Shown: one piece after another, positions 9,824 through 17,247 of the stretch
Position numbering within the stretch: the first letter of the stretch is position 1
Layout of the letters: every line of letters begins with the position of its first letter
Source: an uncultured Lachnoanaerobaculum sp.
GTDB taxonomy: Bacteria > Bacillota > Clostridia > Lachnospirales > Lachnospiraceae
Assembly (NCBI GenBank): GCA_937925515.1
Contig: CALALP010000013.1
Span: 1 to 42,237 of the forward strand
Direction of reading: 5' to 3'
Length of the DNA: 42,237 bases
Notes under the pieces: model-generated
Told to the model about the DNA's origin: nothing
Seen by the model: the letters and a program-made list of their open reading frames with translations, nothing else
Database searches by the model: none
Translations under genes and position numbers: made by a program

Positions 9824-9835
9824 GAACATTTGTTC
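9824..9835 (+). promoter_or_regulatory. LexA (SOS) box of recA
   Basis: The sequence GAACATTTGTTC fits the Gram-positive LexA/DinR operator (GAAC-N4-GTTC). It lies between the predicted transcription start and the recA Shine-Dalgarno AAGGAG, a position where LexA would block transcription until DNA damage. Confidence 0.85.
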
Positions 9836-9850
9836 AAGTAAGGAGAAAAC

Positions 9851-10990
9851 ATGAATAGCGAAGAAAAATTAAAGGCACTTGATGCCGCGATTACACAAAT
9901 AGAGAAAGCTTTTGGTAAGGGTTCAGTGATGAAACTAGGAGGTTCTGCTGAAAAAATGCAGGTAGAAACTATCCCAACAGGCTCATTAAGTTTAGATTTG
10001 GCACTTGGACTTGGTGGTATTCCAAAAGGAAGAGTTATAGAAATATATGGTCATGAGTCATCAGGAAAGACAACAGTAGCACTTCATATGGTTGCAGAAG
10101 TTCAAAAAAGAGGGGGTATAGCAGGTTTTATAGATGCAGAGCATGCCCTTGACCCTGGATATGCAAAGAATATAGGTGTAAATATAGATGAGCTATACAT
10201 TTCACAACCGGATAATGGAGAGCAGGCTCTTGAGATTACTGAAACTATGGTTCGCTCAGGGGCAGTAGACATTATCATAGTTGACTCAGTAGCGGCACTT
10301 GTTCCAAAGGCTGAAATAGACGGAGATATGGGAGATTCTCATATGGGCTTACAGGCAAGACTTATGAGTCAGGGGCTTAGAAAGCTTACAGGTATTATGA
10401 GTAAAAGTAGTTGTACCGTCATTTTCATAAACCAACTTAGAGATAAGATAGGCGGCTATGGTCTATCTGAAACTACAACAGGTGGTAAGGCACTTAAATT
10501 TTATGCCTCTGTAAGGCTTGATGTTAAAAGGACTGATAGCATAAAAATAGGTGGAGAGAGTGTAGGTATAAGAGTTAAAGTAAAGGTATCTAAGAACAAG
10601 GTAGCTCCACCTCTTAAAGAGGCTGAATTTGATGTAATGTTTGGAAAAGGAATTTCAAAAACAGGAGATATTTTAGACCTTGCAGTTAAAAAAGAAATAA
10701 TTGATAAAAGTGGCTCATGGTATGCCTATAATGACACTAAGATAGGTCAAGGCAGGGAAAATGCAAAGCAGTATTTACAAGAACACCCTGAGATTTGTGA
10801 TGAAGTTGAAAATAAGGTTAGAGAGGCACATGGTATAACTAACATTGTTAAAGAAGAAAATAAGAATGTTAAACCGGAAAAAGAAAAAAAATCTACTAAA
10901 AAGAGTACAAAGGAAGATTTAAAAGAAAGTTCTGAAGAGGAAACTAAGGAAGATATAGAAAACTTAAATGTAGAAGAATCTGAGGGCTAG
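9851..10990 (+). CDS. recA: Recombinase RecA
   Basis: ATP-dependent strand-exchange protein and SOS coprotease, 379 residues. The Walker A loop is at 67-74; position 68 is H where nearly all RecA proteins have P (G-H-E-S-S-G-K-T). Other landmarks are the I-I-V-D-S-V-A-A-L Walker B strand, the L1 region (G-D-S-H-M-G-L-Q-A-R) and the L2 region (N-Q-L-R-D-K-I-G). The C-terminal ~45 residues are a Lys/Glu-rich low-complexity tail (about 335-379), longer than in E. coli. The promoter and LexA box upstream indicate SOS induction. recX follows after 20 bases. Confidence 0.97.
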   Translation: MNSEEKLKALDAAITQIEKAFGKGSVMKLGGSAEKMQVETIPTGSLSLDLALGLGGIPKGRVIEIYGHESSGKTTVALHMVAEVQKRGGIAGFIDAEHALDPGYAKNIGVNIDELYISQPDNGEQALEITETMVRSGAVDIIIVDSVAALVPKAEIDGDMGDSHMGLQARLMSQGLRKLTGIMSKSSCTVIFINQLRDKIGGYGLSETTTGGKALKFYASVRLDVKRTDSIKIGGESVGIRVKVKVSKNKVAPPLKEAEFDVMFGKGISKTGDILDLAVKKEIIDKSGSWYAYNDTKIGQGRENAKQYLQEHPEICDEVENKVREAHGITNIVKEENKNVKPEKEKKSTKKSTKEDLKESSEEETKEDIENLNVEESEG

Positions 10991-11010
10991 TTCTTGTAAT
11001 GGAGAATTAA

Positions 11011-11598
11011 GTGGAAGTAATAAACATTTCAAAGATTGATAAGAAACGTTCAAAGATAGAGTTTGATTCAGGAATTATCTTTGCCTTATATAATGGAGAG
11101 ATATATAAGCTTGAAATAAAAGAGGGCATAACTTTAGATGAGGCATTTTATGTTGCAAAGATAGTTCCTATTTTAAAAAGTAGAATAAAAGAAAGAACCA
11201 TACATATATTAAAGAGTAGGGATAGGACTGAAAAAGAGCTTAGAGATAAACTAAGAGAGGGGTTTTATCCTGAGGAAATTATAGATTATGTTATAGACTG
11301 GGCAAAATCTCATAGATATATAGATGATGAAAGATATGTAGAATTTTATATAGAGTCAAATGTTTCAAAAAAGAGTAAAAACCGTATGCTCCATGAACTG
11401 AGGCAAAAAGGTATCTCAAAGGAATATTTAGAAGATATTTTTGAGGAATATGAGATAGACGAAAAAGAACAGATAAAGAAATTTCTTGAGAAAAAAAATA
11501 TTGATGTAGAAAATTTAGATTTTAAAGCTAAAGGAAAGATTTTAAATCAATTACTTGGAAAAGGCTATTCGTATGAAAATATCATGAGGTGTTTATGA
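11011..11598 (+). CDS. recX: Regulatory protein RecX
   Basis: Inhibits RecA filaments, and its gene commonly follows recA. The 195-residue product has the three-helix repeats typical of RecX (R-T-E-K-E-L-R-D-K-L, then Y-I-D-D-E-R-Y-V-E-F, then L-R-Q-K-G-I-S). The start is GTG at 11011, served by GGAG about 8 bases upstream. The stop overlaps the next start in an ATGA arrangement, so translation of the two is coupled. Confidence 0.9.
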   Translation: MEVINISKIDKKRSKIEFDSGIIFALYNGEIYKLEIKEGITLDEAFYVAKIVPILKSRIKERTIHILKSRDRTEKELRDKLREGFYPEEIIDYVIDWAKSHRYIDDERYVEFYIESNVSKKSKNRMLHELRQKGISKEYLEDIFEEYEIDEKEQIKKFLEKKNIDVENLDFKAKGKILNQLLGKGYSYENIMRCL

Positions 11599-12731
11599 TA
11601 CAATTATTAATTAAGCCGGCATCAGGAATGTGTAATTTGCGTTGCTCATATTGCTTTTACTGTGATGAGATGAAAAATAGAAAGACACAAAATTATGGTT
11701 TTATGAGTGAGAAAACCCTTGAGAATTTAGTAAAAAGGGCTTTTGAAAATGAAAAAGAATTTTGTGGATTTGCATTTCAAGGTGGAGAACCTACTCTTTG
11801 TGGGCTAGATTTTTTTGAGAAGTTTATTGCTCTCGAGAAAAAATACAATGTAGGTAAAATATCTGTTTTTCATTCTATTCAGACAAATGGTTTTGCACTA
11901 AGTGAAAAATGGGCAGACTTTTTTGTTAGAAATAAATTTTTAGTAGGTGTTTCTTTAGACGGAATGAGGGCTACTCATGATACTTATAGAAAGGCAATGA
12001 ATGGAAAAGGGAGCTTTGAAAGTATATTAGATACTATCAGTCTTTTTGAAAGAAAGGGAGTAAGCTTTAATATTCTTACTGTTGTTAATGCTATAACAGC
12101 TAAAAATATTTCAAGCATTTACTCTTTTTACAAAGAAAGGGGTTGGAATTATTTTCAATTTATTCCCTGCTTAGATCCACTTATGGAAAAACAAGGCATT
12201 AGAAATTATTCTTTAAAGCCTGAGATTTATGGAGAGTTTTTAGTTAAACTTTTTGAATTATGGTATGCTGATGTAAAAAAAGGGAAAATGCCCTATATTA
12301 GGGAATTTGAAAATTACATAGGAATGTTACTAGGCTATGAACCTGAACTTTGCAGTCAAAGAGGGCATTGCAGCATACAATTAGTAGTAGAGGCAGACGG
12401 TTCTGTTTACCCATGTGATTTTTATGTAACAGATAAATATAATATGGGAAATATAGAAAATTATTCTATAAATGAACTTAGAAGACGAGGTTTAGAACTT
12501 GGTTTTGTGCAAGAATCTATGAAAAAGCCAAGGGAATGTATGGAATGTCCTTATGGATTTTTATGTCGTGGAGGTTGTAGACGAATGTGTGTTGTGGACA
12601 GCAAGGGTAATATAGGGATTAATTATTTTTGCAAGTCCTATAAACAACTTTTTGAGGCAACATTACCAAGATTTAAAGAACTTGCAAGATTAGCATATCA
12701 AAGAATGAGAAATTATAATTTTCAAAAATAA
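11595..12731 (+). CDS. Anaerobic sulfatase-maturating enzyme (radical SAM, SPASM domain)
   Basis: Oxidises the active-site Cys (or Ser) of sulfatases to formylglycine, using S-adenosylmethionine and iron-sulfur clusters, without oxygen. The radical SAM cluster motif is C13-x3-C17-x2-C20 at the N terminus (M-C-N-L-R-C-S-Y-C), preceded by the typical I-K-P-A-S-G. F-Q-G-G-E-P-T binds SAM. The SPASM region holds the auxiliary cluster cysteines (C-S-Q-R-G-H-C ... Y-P-C-D-F ... C-M-E-C-P-Y-G-F-L-C-R-G-G-C). Length, 378 residues, is normal. The ATG at 11595 overlaps the recX stop by 4 bases and has GAGG 6 bases upstream; the GTG at 11589 is less likely. It is the third gene of the recA transcript, between two sulfatase modules, its probable clients. 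A different peptide-modifying SPASM enzyme is possible but unlikely. Confidence 0.9.
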   Translation: MIQLLIKPASGMCNLRCSYCFYCDEMKNRKTQNYGFMSEKTLENLVKRAFENEKEFCGFAFQGGEPTLCGLDFFEKFIALEKKYNVGKISVFHSIQTNGFALSEKWADFFVRNKFLVGVSLDGMRATHDTYRKAMNGKGSFESILDTISLFERKGVSFNILTVVNAITAKNISSIYSFYKERGWNYFQFIPCLDPLMEKQGIRNYSLKPEIYGEFLVKLFELWYADVKKGKMPYIREFENYIGMLLGYEPELCSQRGHCSIQLVVEADGSVYPCDFYVTDKYNMGNIENYSINELRRRGLELGFVQESMKKPRECMECPYGFLCRGGCRRMCVVDSKGNIGINYFCKSYKQLFEATLPRFKELARLAYQRMRNYNFQK

Positions 12732-12734
12732 ATT

Positions 12735-12780
12735 AGCTGTTAATGTTTTCAATTTTAAGAGAAAGCATTAGCAGCTTTTT
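12735..12780 (+). terminator. Terminator of the recA-recX-anSME operon
   Basis: An 11-bp stem (12735-12745 with 12766-12776, one G-U pair) is followed by a run of T (12776-12780). It sits 3 bases past the anSME stop, so the transcript begun at recA would end here. Confidence 0.85.
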
Positions 12781-12924
12781 ATTATACTTAACAATAACTA
12801 TAAATAAGTTGAAAATCAGTCAAAACTTAGAGAACATTGAAATGATTTAATTTTATAAAAAATATATGATAGATATTTAGTACATTTTTATCTATAAAAA
12901 GATAAGAAAATTAGTATAAACTAC

Positions 12925-12953
12925 TTGATAAATTTATGATGAAGTGATACTAT
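12925..12953 (+). promoter_or_regulatory. Promoter of the LacI-regulated glycan operon
   Basis: TTGATA (12925-12930) and TACTAT (12948-12953), spacer 17 bases. The predicted transcription start near 12960 places the palindromic operator at about +15 to +27. Confidence 0.65.
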
Positions 12954-12974
12954 ATTTATTAAGTAAACGATTGC

Positions 12975-12986
12975 GTAAACGTTTAC
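12975..12986. promoter_or_regulatory. LacI-family operator, also cre-like
   Basis: GTAAACGTTTAC is a perfect 12-bp palindrome with the central CG typical of LacI/GalR operators. With one flanking base on each side it misses the Bacillus cre consensus by one position. It lies downstream of the promoter and just ahead of the LacI-type gene, as expected for autoregulation or CcpA repression. Confidence 0.75.
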
Positions 12987-13010
12987 AAAATGAGAATGGA
13001 AAGATTAGAT

Positions 13011-14084
13011 ATGCTAGGAAAAAAGAATCGTGTAACAACTATTAAAGATATTTCTGAAAGCTTGAATATATCAACAACCACAGTACATAGGGCATTACAA
13101 GGAAAAGAGGGGGTTAGTGATATATTAAGGGAAAAGATTTTAAATGTAGCAGAAGAAATGGGATATGTTCCTAATTATATAGCTGCCTCTATGAAACGTA
13201 AGACACAGAAAGTTGCAGTTATTCTTCCGGCAGATAAAAAGGGTAGAAAACTTTATTTTGACTATATATGGGAGGGAATTAAAAAATATAGTAAGGAGTT
13301 AAAAATACTAAATATTGTACTTGAGGAGTACATAGTAAAAGACGAGGAAGAACAATATAATCAACTAAAAAAAATTGCAGATTTAGAGTTAGGGGTATTT
13401 TCAGGTGTTTTAACATTTTCATTTACAAGAAAAGAACAGGTGCTTATGCAACTTCAAAGATTGATAGACCAAGATGTAAAGGTAGTTGTAATTGATGATG
13501 ATTTAAAAGAGCCTGAGGGAGTGTTTTGTATTCCAACTGACGAGCAGACAATAGGAAAATTAGCAGGGGAGTTTATTTCACTTGTTACATCTGAGAGTGG
13601 GACTGTTTTAGTGTCCGGAGGCAGAGATAATTCTAAAGTACATAAGAGTAAAATAGATAGTTTTATAGAATATTTGAAAGAACATAAGCCAAAGTTAGAT
13701 ATACAAATACTAAATGGCTACTCCAGTAGTGTTGGAGAGGAAAATCCTCTGTATAAAGAAATGCTTAGAGTATTAAGTACATTAACAGACCTTAGAGCAA
13801 TTTATGCTCTTACTTCTTATGATAACTTGCCTATTGTAGAGGGCTTTGCAGATAGTGGATATTTGGAAAAGGTATGTATAGTAGGTTCAGATATGAATGT
13901 TGAAACAGAAAAATTACTTGCAGAGGGAAAACTTAGTGCTGTAATTGATCAGAGTGCTTATGAGAAGGGATATATGGGACTTAAAATTTTAGCAGATGCA
14001 GTGCTTAGGAGAATGAAACCAAGAGTAAAAAATTTTTGTTCAACAAATGTAGTTTTGAAAAGTAATATGAGTTTTTATATATAA
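13011..14084 (+). CDS. LacI-family transcriptional regulator
   Basis: A 357-residue DNA-binding repressor. The N-terminal helix-turn-helix is T-T-I-K-D-I-S-E-S-L-N-I-S-T-T-T-V-H-R-A-L, followed by a hinge (G-Y-V-P-N-Y-I-A-A-S-M) and a periplasmic-binding-protein-like sensor domain. I chose ATG 13011, because GGAAAG lies 7 bases before it and the HTH then begins at the usual distance. ATG 12990 lies only 3 bases after the operator with no Shine-Dalgarno; ATG 12999 and GTG 13032 remain possible. The operator at 12975-12986 suggests autoregulation. It is the first gene of the second glycan operon, with the binding protein 19 bases downstream. The sensor domain likely binds a sugar product of this pathway; ligand unknown. 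Confidence 0.85.
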   Translation: MLGKKNRVTTIKDISESLNISTTTVHRALQGKEGVSDILREKILNVAEEMGYVPNYIAASMKRKTQKVAVILPADKKGRKLYFDYIWEGIKKYSKELKILNIVLEEYIVKDEEEQYNQLKKIADLELGVFSGVLTFSFTRKEQVLMQLQRLIDQDVKVVVIDDDLKEPEGVFCIPTDEQTIGKLAGEFISLVTSESGTVLVSGGRDNSKVHKSKIDSFIEYLKEHKPKLDIQILNGYSSSVGEENPLYKEMLRVLSTLTDLRAIYALTSYDNLPIVEGFADSGYLEKVCIVGSDMNVETEKLLAEGKLSAVIDQSAYEKGYMGLKILADAVLRRMKPRVKNFCSTNVVLKSNMSFYI

Positions 14085-14103
14085 AATTATTAAGGAGGCA
14101 ACT

Positions 14104-15372
14104 ATGTTAAAAAAGAAAGCATTTTTGGCAGGTATACTTATCACAACATTACTTGTAGGTTGTACCGGTAATGCAAACTCAACAAGCAGTTCTGAAACTT
14201 CAGCAAAAAGTACAGGAGAGTTTTCAGGAGTAAAACTTGTCTATTGGTCAAACTGGGAGGCAACTGAGCCACAAGGAGTGGTTATAACAGCAGCAGTAGA
14301 GGAATTTAAAAAGGAAACAGGTGCTGAGGTTGATTTGCAGTTTAAGGGACGTAAGGGAATTAAAGAGGGGCTGATTCCGGCATTAGATGCAGAGCAACAA
14401 GTAGATTTATTTGACGGACAAAATAATAAAAGTAATTATGGCGATAGAATTATAAGTTTAGAAGATTTAGTAAAAGAAAATGACTATGAAAAGGATACAA
14501 ACCCTGTATTGATAAAATTGTGTAGAAGTTATCATGAGGGTAAATTAAAGGAAATTCCTTATCAAATGAAAGCAAATGGTTATTTATATAATAAGGCATT
14601 ATTTGAGAAAGCAGGAGTTAAAGAAGTTCCTAAAAATTGGGAGGAATTTTTAAAGGCATGTCAGGCACTTAAGGACGCAGACATTACTCCTATTACAACT
14701 GATGATGCCTATGCAACTCAGGCATTTGGAATGCATCTTGCAAGACTTATTGGTAGTGATGAAGTTAAGAAAGTAGTAAATAATGGAGAATGGGATAGAC
14801 CTGAGGTTCTTAAAACAGCAAAATGTTTTGAAGAACTTGCTGCTAAAGGATATTTTTCAAAACAAGTAGGTTCTAATGTATGGCCTAACGGACAAAATAC
14901 TGAACTTGCAACAGGAAAAGCGGCACTATATTGTAGTGGAACTTATATCCCAAATGAAACAAAAACTATTACAGGCGATAGTTTTCAATGGGGATTTTTT
15001 AATTATCCTGAAGTAGACGGTGGTATCAATGGTACAGAGGCTATGGTATTAGGCTGTCAAAGTTTTGCTATTACTTCAAAATGTAAGAATCCTAAAGCTG
15101 CTTTTGCACTTATAAAGAAATTAACAAGAGGTTCTTGGGACGCAAAACTGGCAGAGGAAACTTTAAGTATTCCGGCAGATATACATAATACAGGTTGGCC
15201 TAAGCAACTAGCTGATGCAAGACCTTATATGGAAAAATGTACAGAAATTTTTGCTGTTTCAGGTGGATTGGAAAACAACCCTGATGTAACTCCGGCACTT
15301 AAAGAAAACTTAATGAAGTTATATGCAGGAACTTGTACAGCAGAGGAATTTGTAGCTAATATGAAAAAATAG
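14104..15372 (+). CDS. ABC transporter sugar-binding lipoprotein
   Basis: A receptor of the second importer, 422 residues, family 1 solute-binding protein. The signal peptide ends in lipobox L-L-V-G-C20 and is followed by a Ser/Thr-rich linker. Mature start V-Y-W-S-N-W-E and the E-F-K-K-E-T-G-A-E-V motif are typical of CUT1 receptors for di- to oligosaccharides. AAGGAGG lies before the ATG. It is unrelated in length and detail to the 544-residue receptor of the first module, so the two modules probably import different glycans. Confidence 0.88.
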   Translation: MLKKKAFLAGILITTLLVGCTGNANSTSSSETSAKSTGEFSGVKLVYWSNWEATEPQGVVITAAVEEFKKETGAEVDLQFKGRKGIKEGLIPALDAEQQVDLFDGQNNKSNYGDRIISLEDLVKENDYEKDTNPVLIKLCRSYHEGKLKEIPYQMKANGYLYNKALFEKAGVKEVPKNWEEFLKACQALKDADITPITTDDAYATQAFGMHLARLIGSDEVKKVVNNGEWDRPEVLKTAKCFEELAAKGYFSKQVGSNVWPNGQNTELATGKAALYCSGTYIPNETKTITGDSFQWGFFNYPEVDGGINGTEAMVLGCQSFAITSKCKNPKAAFALIKKLTRGSWDAKLAEETLSIPADIHNTGWPKQLADARPYMEKCTEIFAVSGGLENNPDVTPALKENLMKLYAGTCTAEEFVANMKK

Positions 15373-15439
15373 TCTGATTTTCATCTGATATAATATTTAA
15401 TAATTGGGAATATTGGAGTTAATATTTAGTTTAAGGTTT

Positions 15440-15461
15440 AGCCGAGCTTTGAGGCTCGGCT
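15440..15461 (+). terminator. Intercistronic hairpin after the binding protein gene
   Basis: An 8-bp perfect GC-rich stem (15440-15447 with 15454-15461) and 6-base loop, followed by ATTTTGAT rather than a full T-run. Such hairpins often leave the receptor transcript more abundant than the permease transcripts, by partial termination or by protecting the 3' end. Confidence 0.65.
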
Positions 15462-15486
15462 ATTTTGATAAAATAGGAGAAAAGTT

Positions 15487-16395
15487 ATGAAAAGAAATAA
15501 GGGAATGATAGCTGCTTTTGCCCTACCAAGTACATTGATTTTTTTTGCAATATTTATTTATCCTATTATTCGTACGGTAATAATGAGCTTTTTTTCAATT
15601 AAAGAGATTACAGATTCTTTTTCAAGTTGGAAGTTTAATGGGATTTTGAATTATGTAGATTTGCTAAAAACAAGTCTATATCAACAATCATGGATTAATC
15701 TAATTAAAATTTTCTTTATTGGTGGTTTTGTAACTTTGGGAGTATCACTTCTTATGGCAGTTGCTCTTAAAAGTGGTGTTAAAGGAAAAGGATTTTTTCA
15801 GGCTGCAATTTATCTTCCTCATGTAATAAGTGCAGTTGCTATGGCAACAATGTGGATTCAGTATGTATTTAACTCATCTTATGGATTACTTACCCATTTT
15901 TTTAGAGCAATACATCTTGATTTTTTAGCAGATATTCAATGGTTAGATAGTGAACATAAATTTTGGGCATTATTATATTCATATTGTTTTGGAATGATAG
16001 GTCATTTTATGCTTATATGGGTAAGTGGAATTGAAAGAATAAGCCCTGAATACTATGAGGCGGCAAGTATAGACGGAGCAAATAGATTTAATCAATTTTT
16101 TCATATTACATTTCCACTATTAAAGGGAATTTTAAGAACCAATATTATTATGTGGTCAATCAGTGTATCAGGCTTTTTTATTTGGTCTAAATTATTTTCA
16201 CCTATATCGACTGATACTACAACAGTAGTACCTATGATTTATATGTATCAGAAATTATTTGGTGCAGAAAATACTGATTTTATCTCAAGAGATGCAGGAA
16301 GTGGTGCTGCTATTGGAGTTATGCTTTGTGTGTTCATCGTAATAATTTTTACAGTTACTAATCGTTTACTTAAGGACAATGATTTGGAATTTTAA
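15487..16395 (+). CDS. ABC transporter permease (CUT1, MalF-like)
   Basis: A 302-residue membrane subunit of the second importer, with six hydrophobic segments and EAA loop E-A-A-S-I-D-G-A-N. The opening A-F-A-L-P-S-T-L-I-F-F-A-I-F-I-Y-P-I is typical for this subunit. The start is preceded by AGGAG 8 bases upstream. Paired with the permease at 16405. Confidence 0.88.
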   Translation: MKRNKGMIAAFALPSTLIFFAIFIYPIIRTVIMSFFSIKEITDSFSSWKFNGILNYVDLLKTSLYQQSWINLIKIFFIGGFVTLGVSLLMAVALKSGVKGKGFFQAAIYLPHVISAVAMATMWIQYVFNSSYGLLTHFFRAIHLDFLADIQWLDSEHKFWALLYSYCFGMIGHFMLIWVSGIERISPEYYEAASIDGANRFNQFFHITFPLLKGILRTNIIMWSISVSGFFIWSKLFSPISTDTTTVVPMIYMYQKLFGAENTDFISRDAGSGAAIGVMLCVFIVIIFTVTNRLLKDNDLEF

Positions 16396-16404
16396 GGAGG
16401 AAAT

Positions 16405-17247
16405 ATGAAACGAGAACTTAGACTAGCTCCAAGTTATATCTTACTTGTAACTTGGATAGGATTTACAGCTATTATTTTACTTTGGGTGGTTGCAGCAAGT
16501 CTTTCTACTTCAGCAGAAATTTTTTCAGGAGAAGTATTTAAATTTGGAACGGGATTACACCTGGAAAATTATAGTAGAGCATGGGTTTCATCTAATGTTT
16601 CAGTGTTTTTTATGAACTCACTTTTGTATGCAGTGGTTTCATGTGTACTTTTAATTATTCTTTGTGCTCCTTATTCCTATGTATTACAAAGGTTTGATTT
16701 TAAAGGAAGTAAAATAATAAAGACATTACTTGCCGCCGCAACAGGTGTTCCTGTAATTATGATTATAATACCGCTTTATATGGCAGTTGCTAAGGCAGGA
16801 CTTTTAAAACATGAATTATCAAATAGAATAGTGCTTATCTCATTATTTGTCGGTACAAAGATTCCATATACAACTATTTTTTTAATGGTGTATTTTGAAA
16901 ATATTTCATCTACTTATGAAGAGGCGGCAGCTATTGACGGTTGCCACCCTATTAAAACATTTTGGAAAATTGTTTTTCCTTTGGTTCAAGGTGGAATTGT
17001 TACAGTTACAATTTTTAATTTTATCAACATCTGGAATGAATATTTCTTATCCTTGCTCTTTGTAAATTCTGATAAATTACGACCGGTAGCATTAGGACTT
17101 TTTTCAATGATTAATGGCATGCAGTATAGTGGAGATTGGAGTGGACTATTTGCATCTGTAATATTAGTATTTTTACCTACATTTATTATATATATAGTTC
17201 TTTCTAAAAAGATTATAGGCAGCTTAGTAGGAGGTATTAAAGGTTGA
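16405..17247 (+). CDS. ABC transporter permease (CUT1, MalG-like)
   Basis: A 280-residue partner permease with six hydrophobic segments and EAA loop E-A-A-A-I-D-G-C-H. AAGGAGG precedes the ATG. Its TGA stop overlaps the TTG start of the next gene by 3 bases, which ties the enzyme gene to the transporter. No ATPase gene accompanies it. Confidence 0.88.
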   Translation: MKRELRLAPSYILLVTWIGFTAIILLWVVAASLSTSAEIFSGEVFKFGTGLHLENYSRAWVSSNVSVFFMNSLLYAVVSCVLLIILCAPYSYVLQRFDFKGSKIIKTLLAAATGVPVIMIIIPLYMAVAKAGLLKHELSNRIVLISLFVGTKIPYTTIFLMVYFENISSTYEEAAAIDGCHPIKTFWKIVFPLVQGGIVTVTIFNFINIWNEYFLSLLFVNSDKLRPVALGLFSMINGMQYSGDWSGLFASVILVFLPTFIIYIVLSKKIIGSLVGGIKG

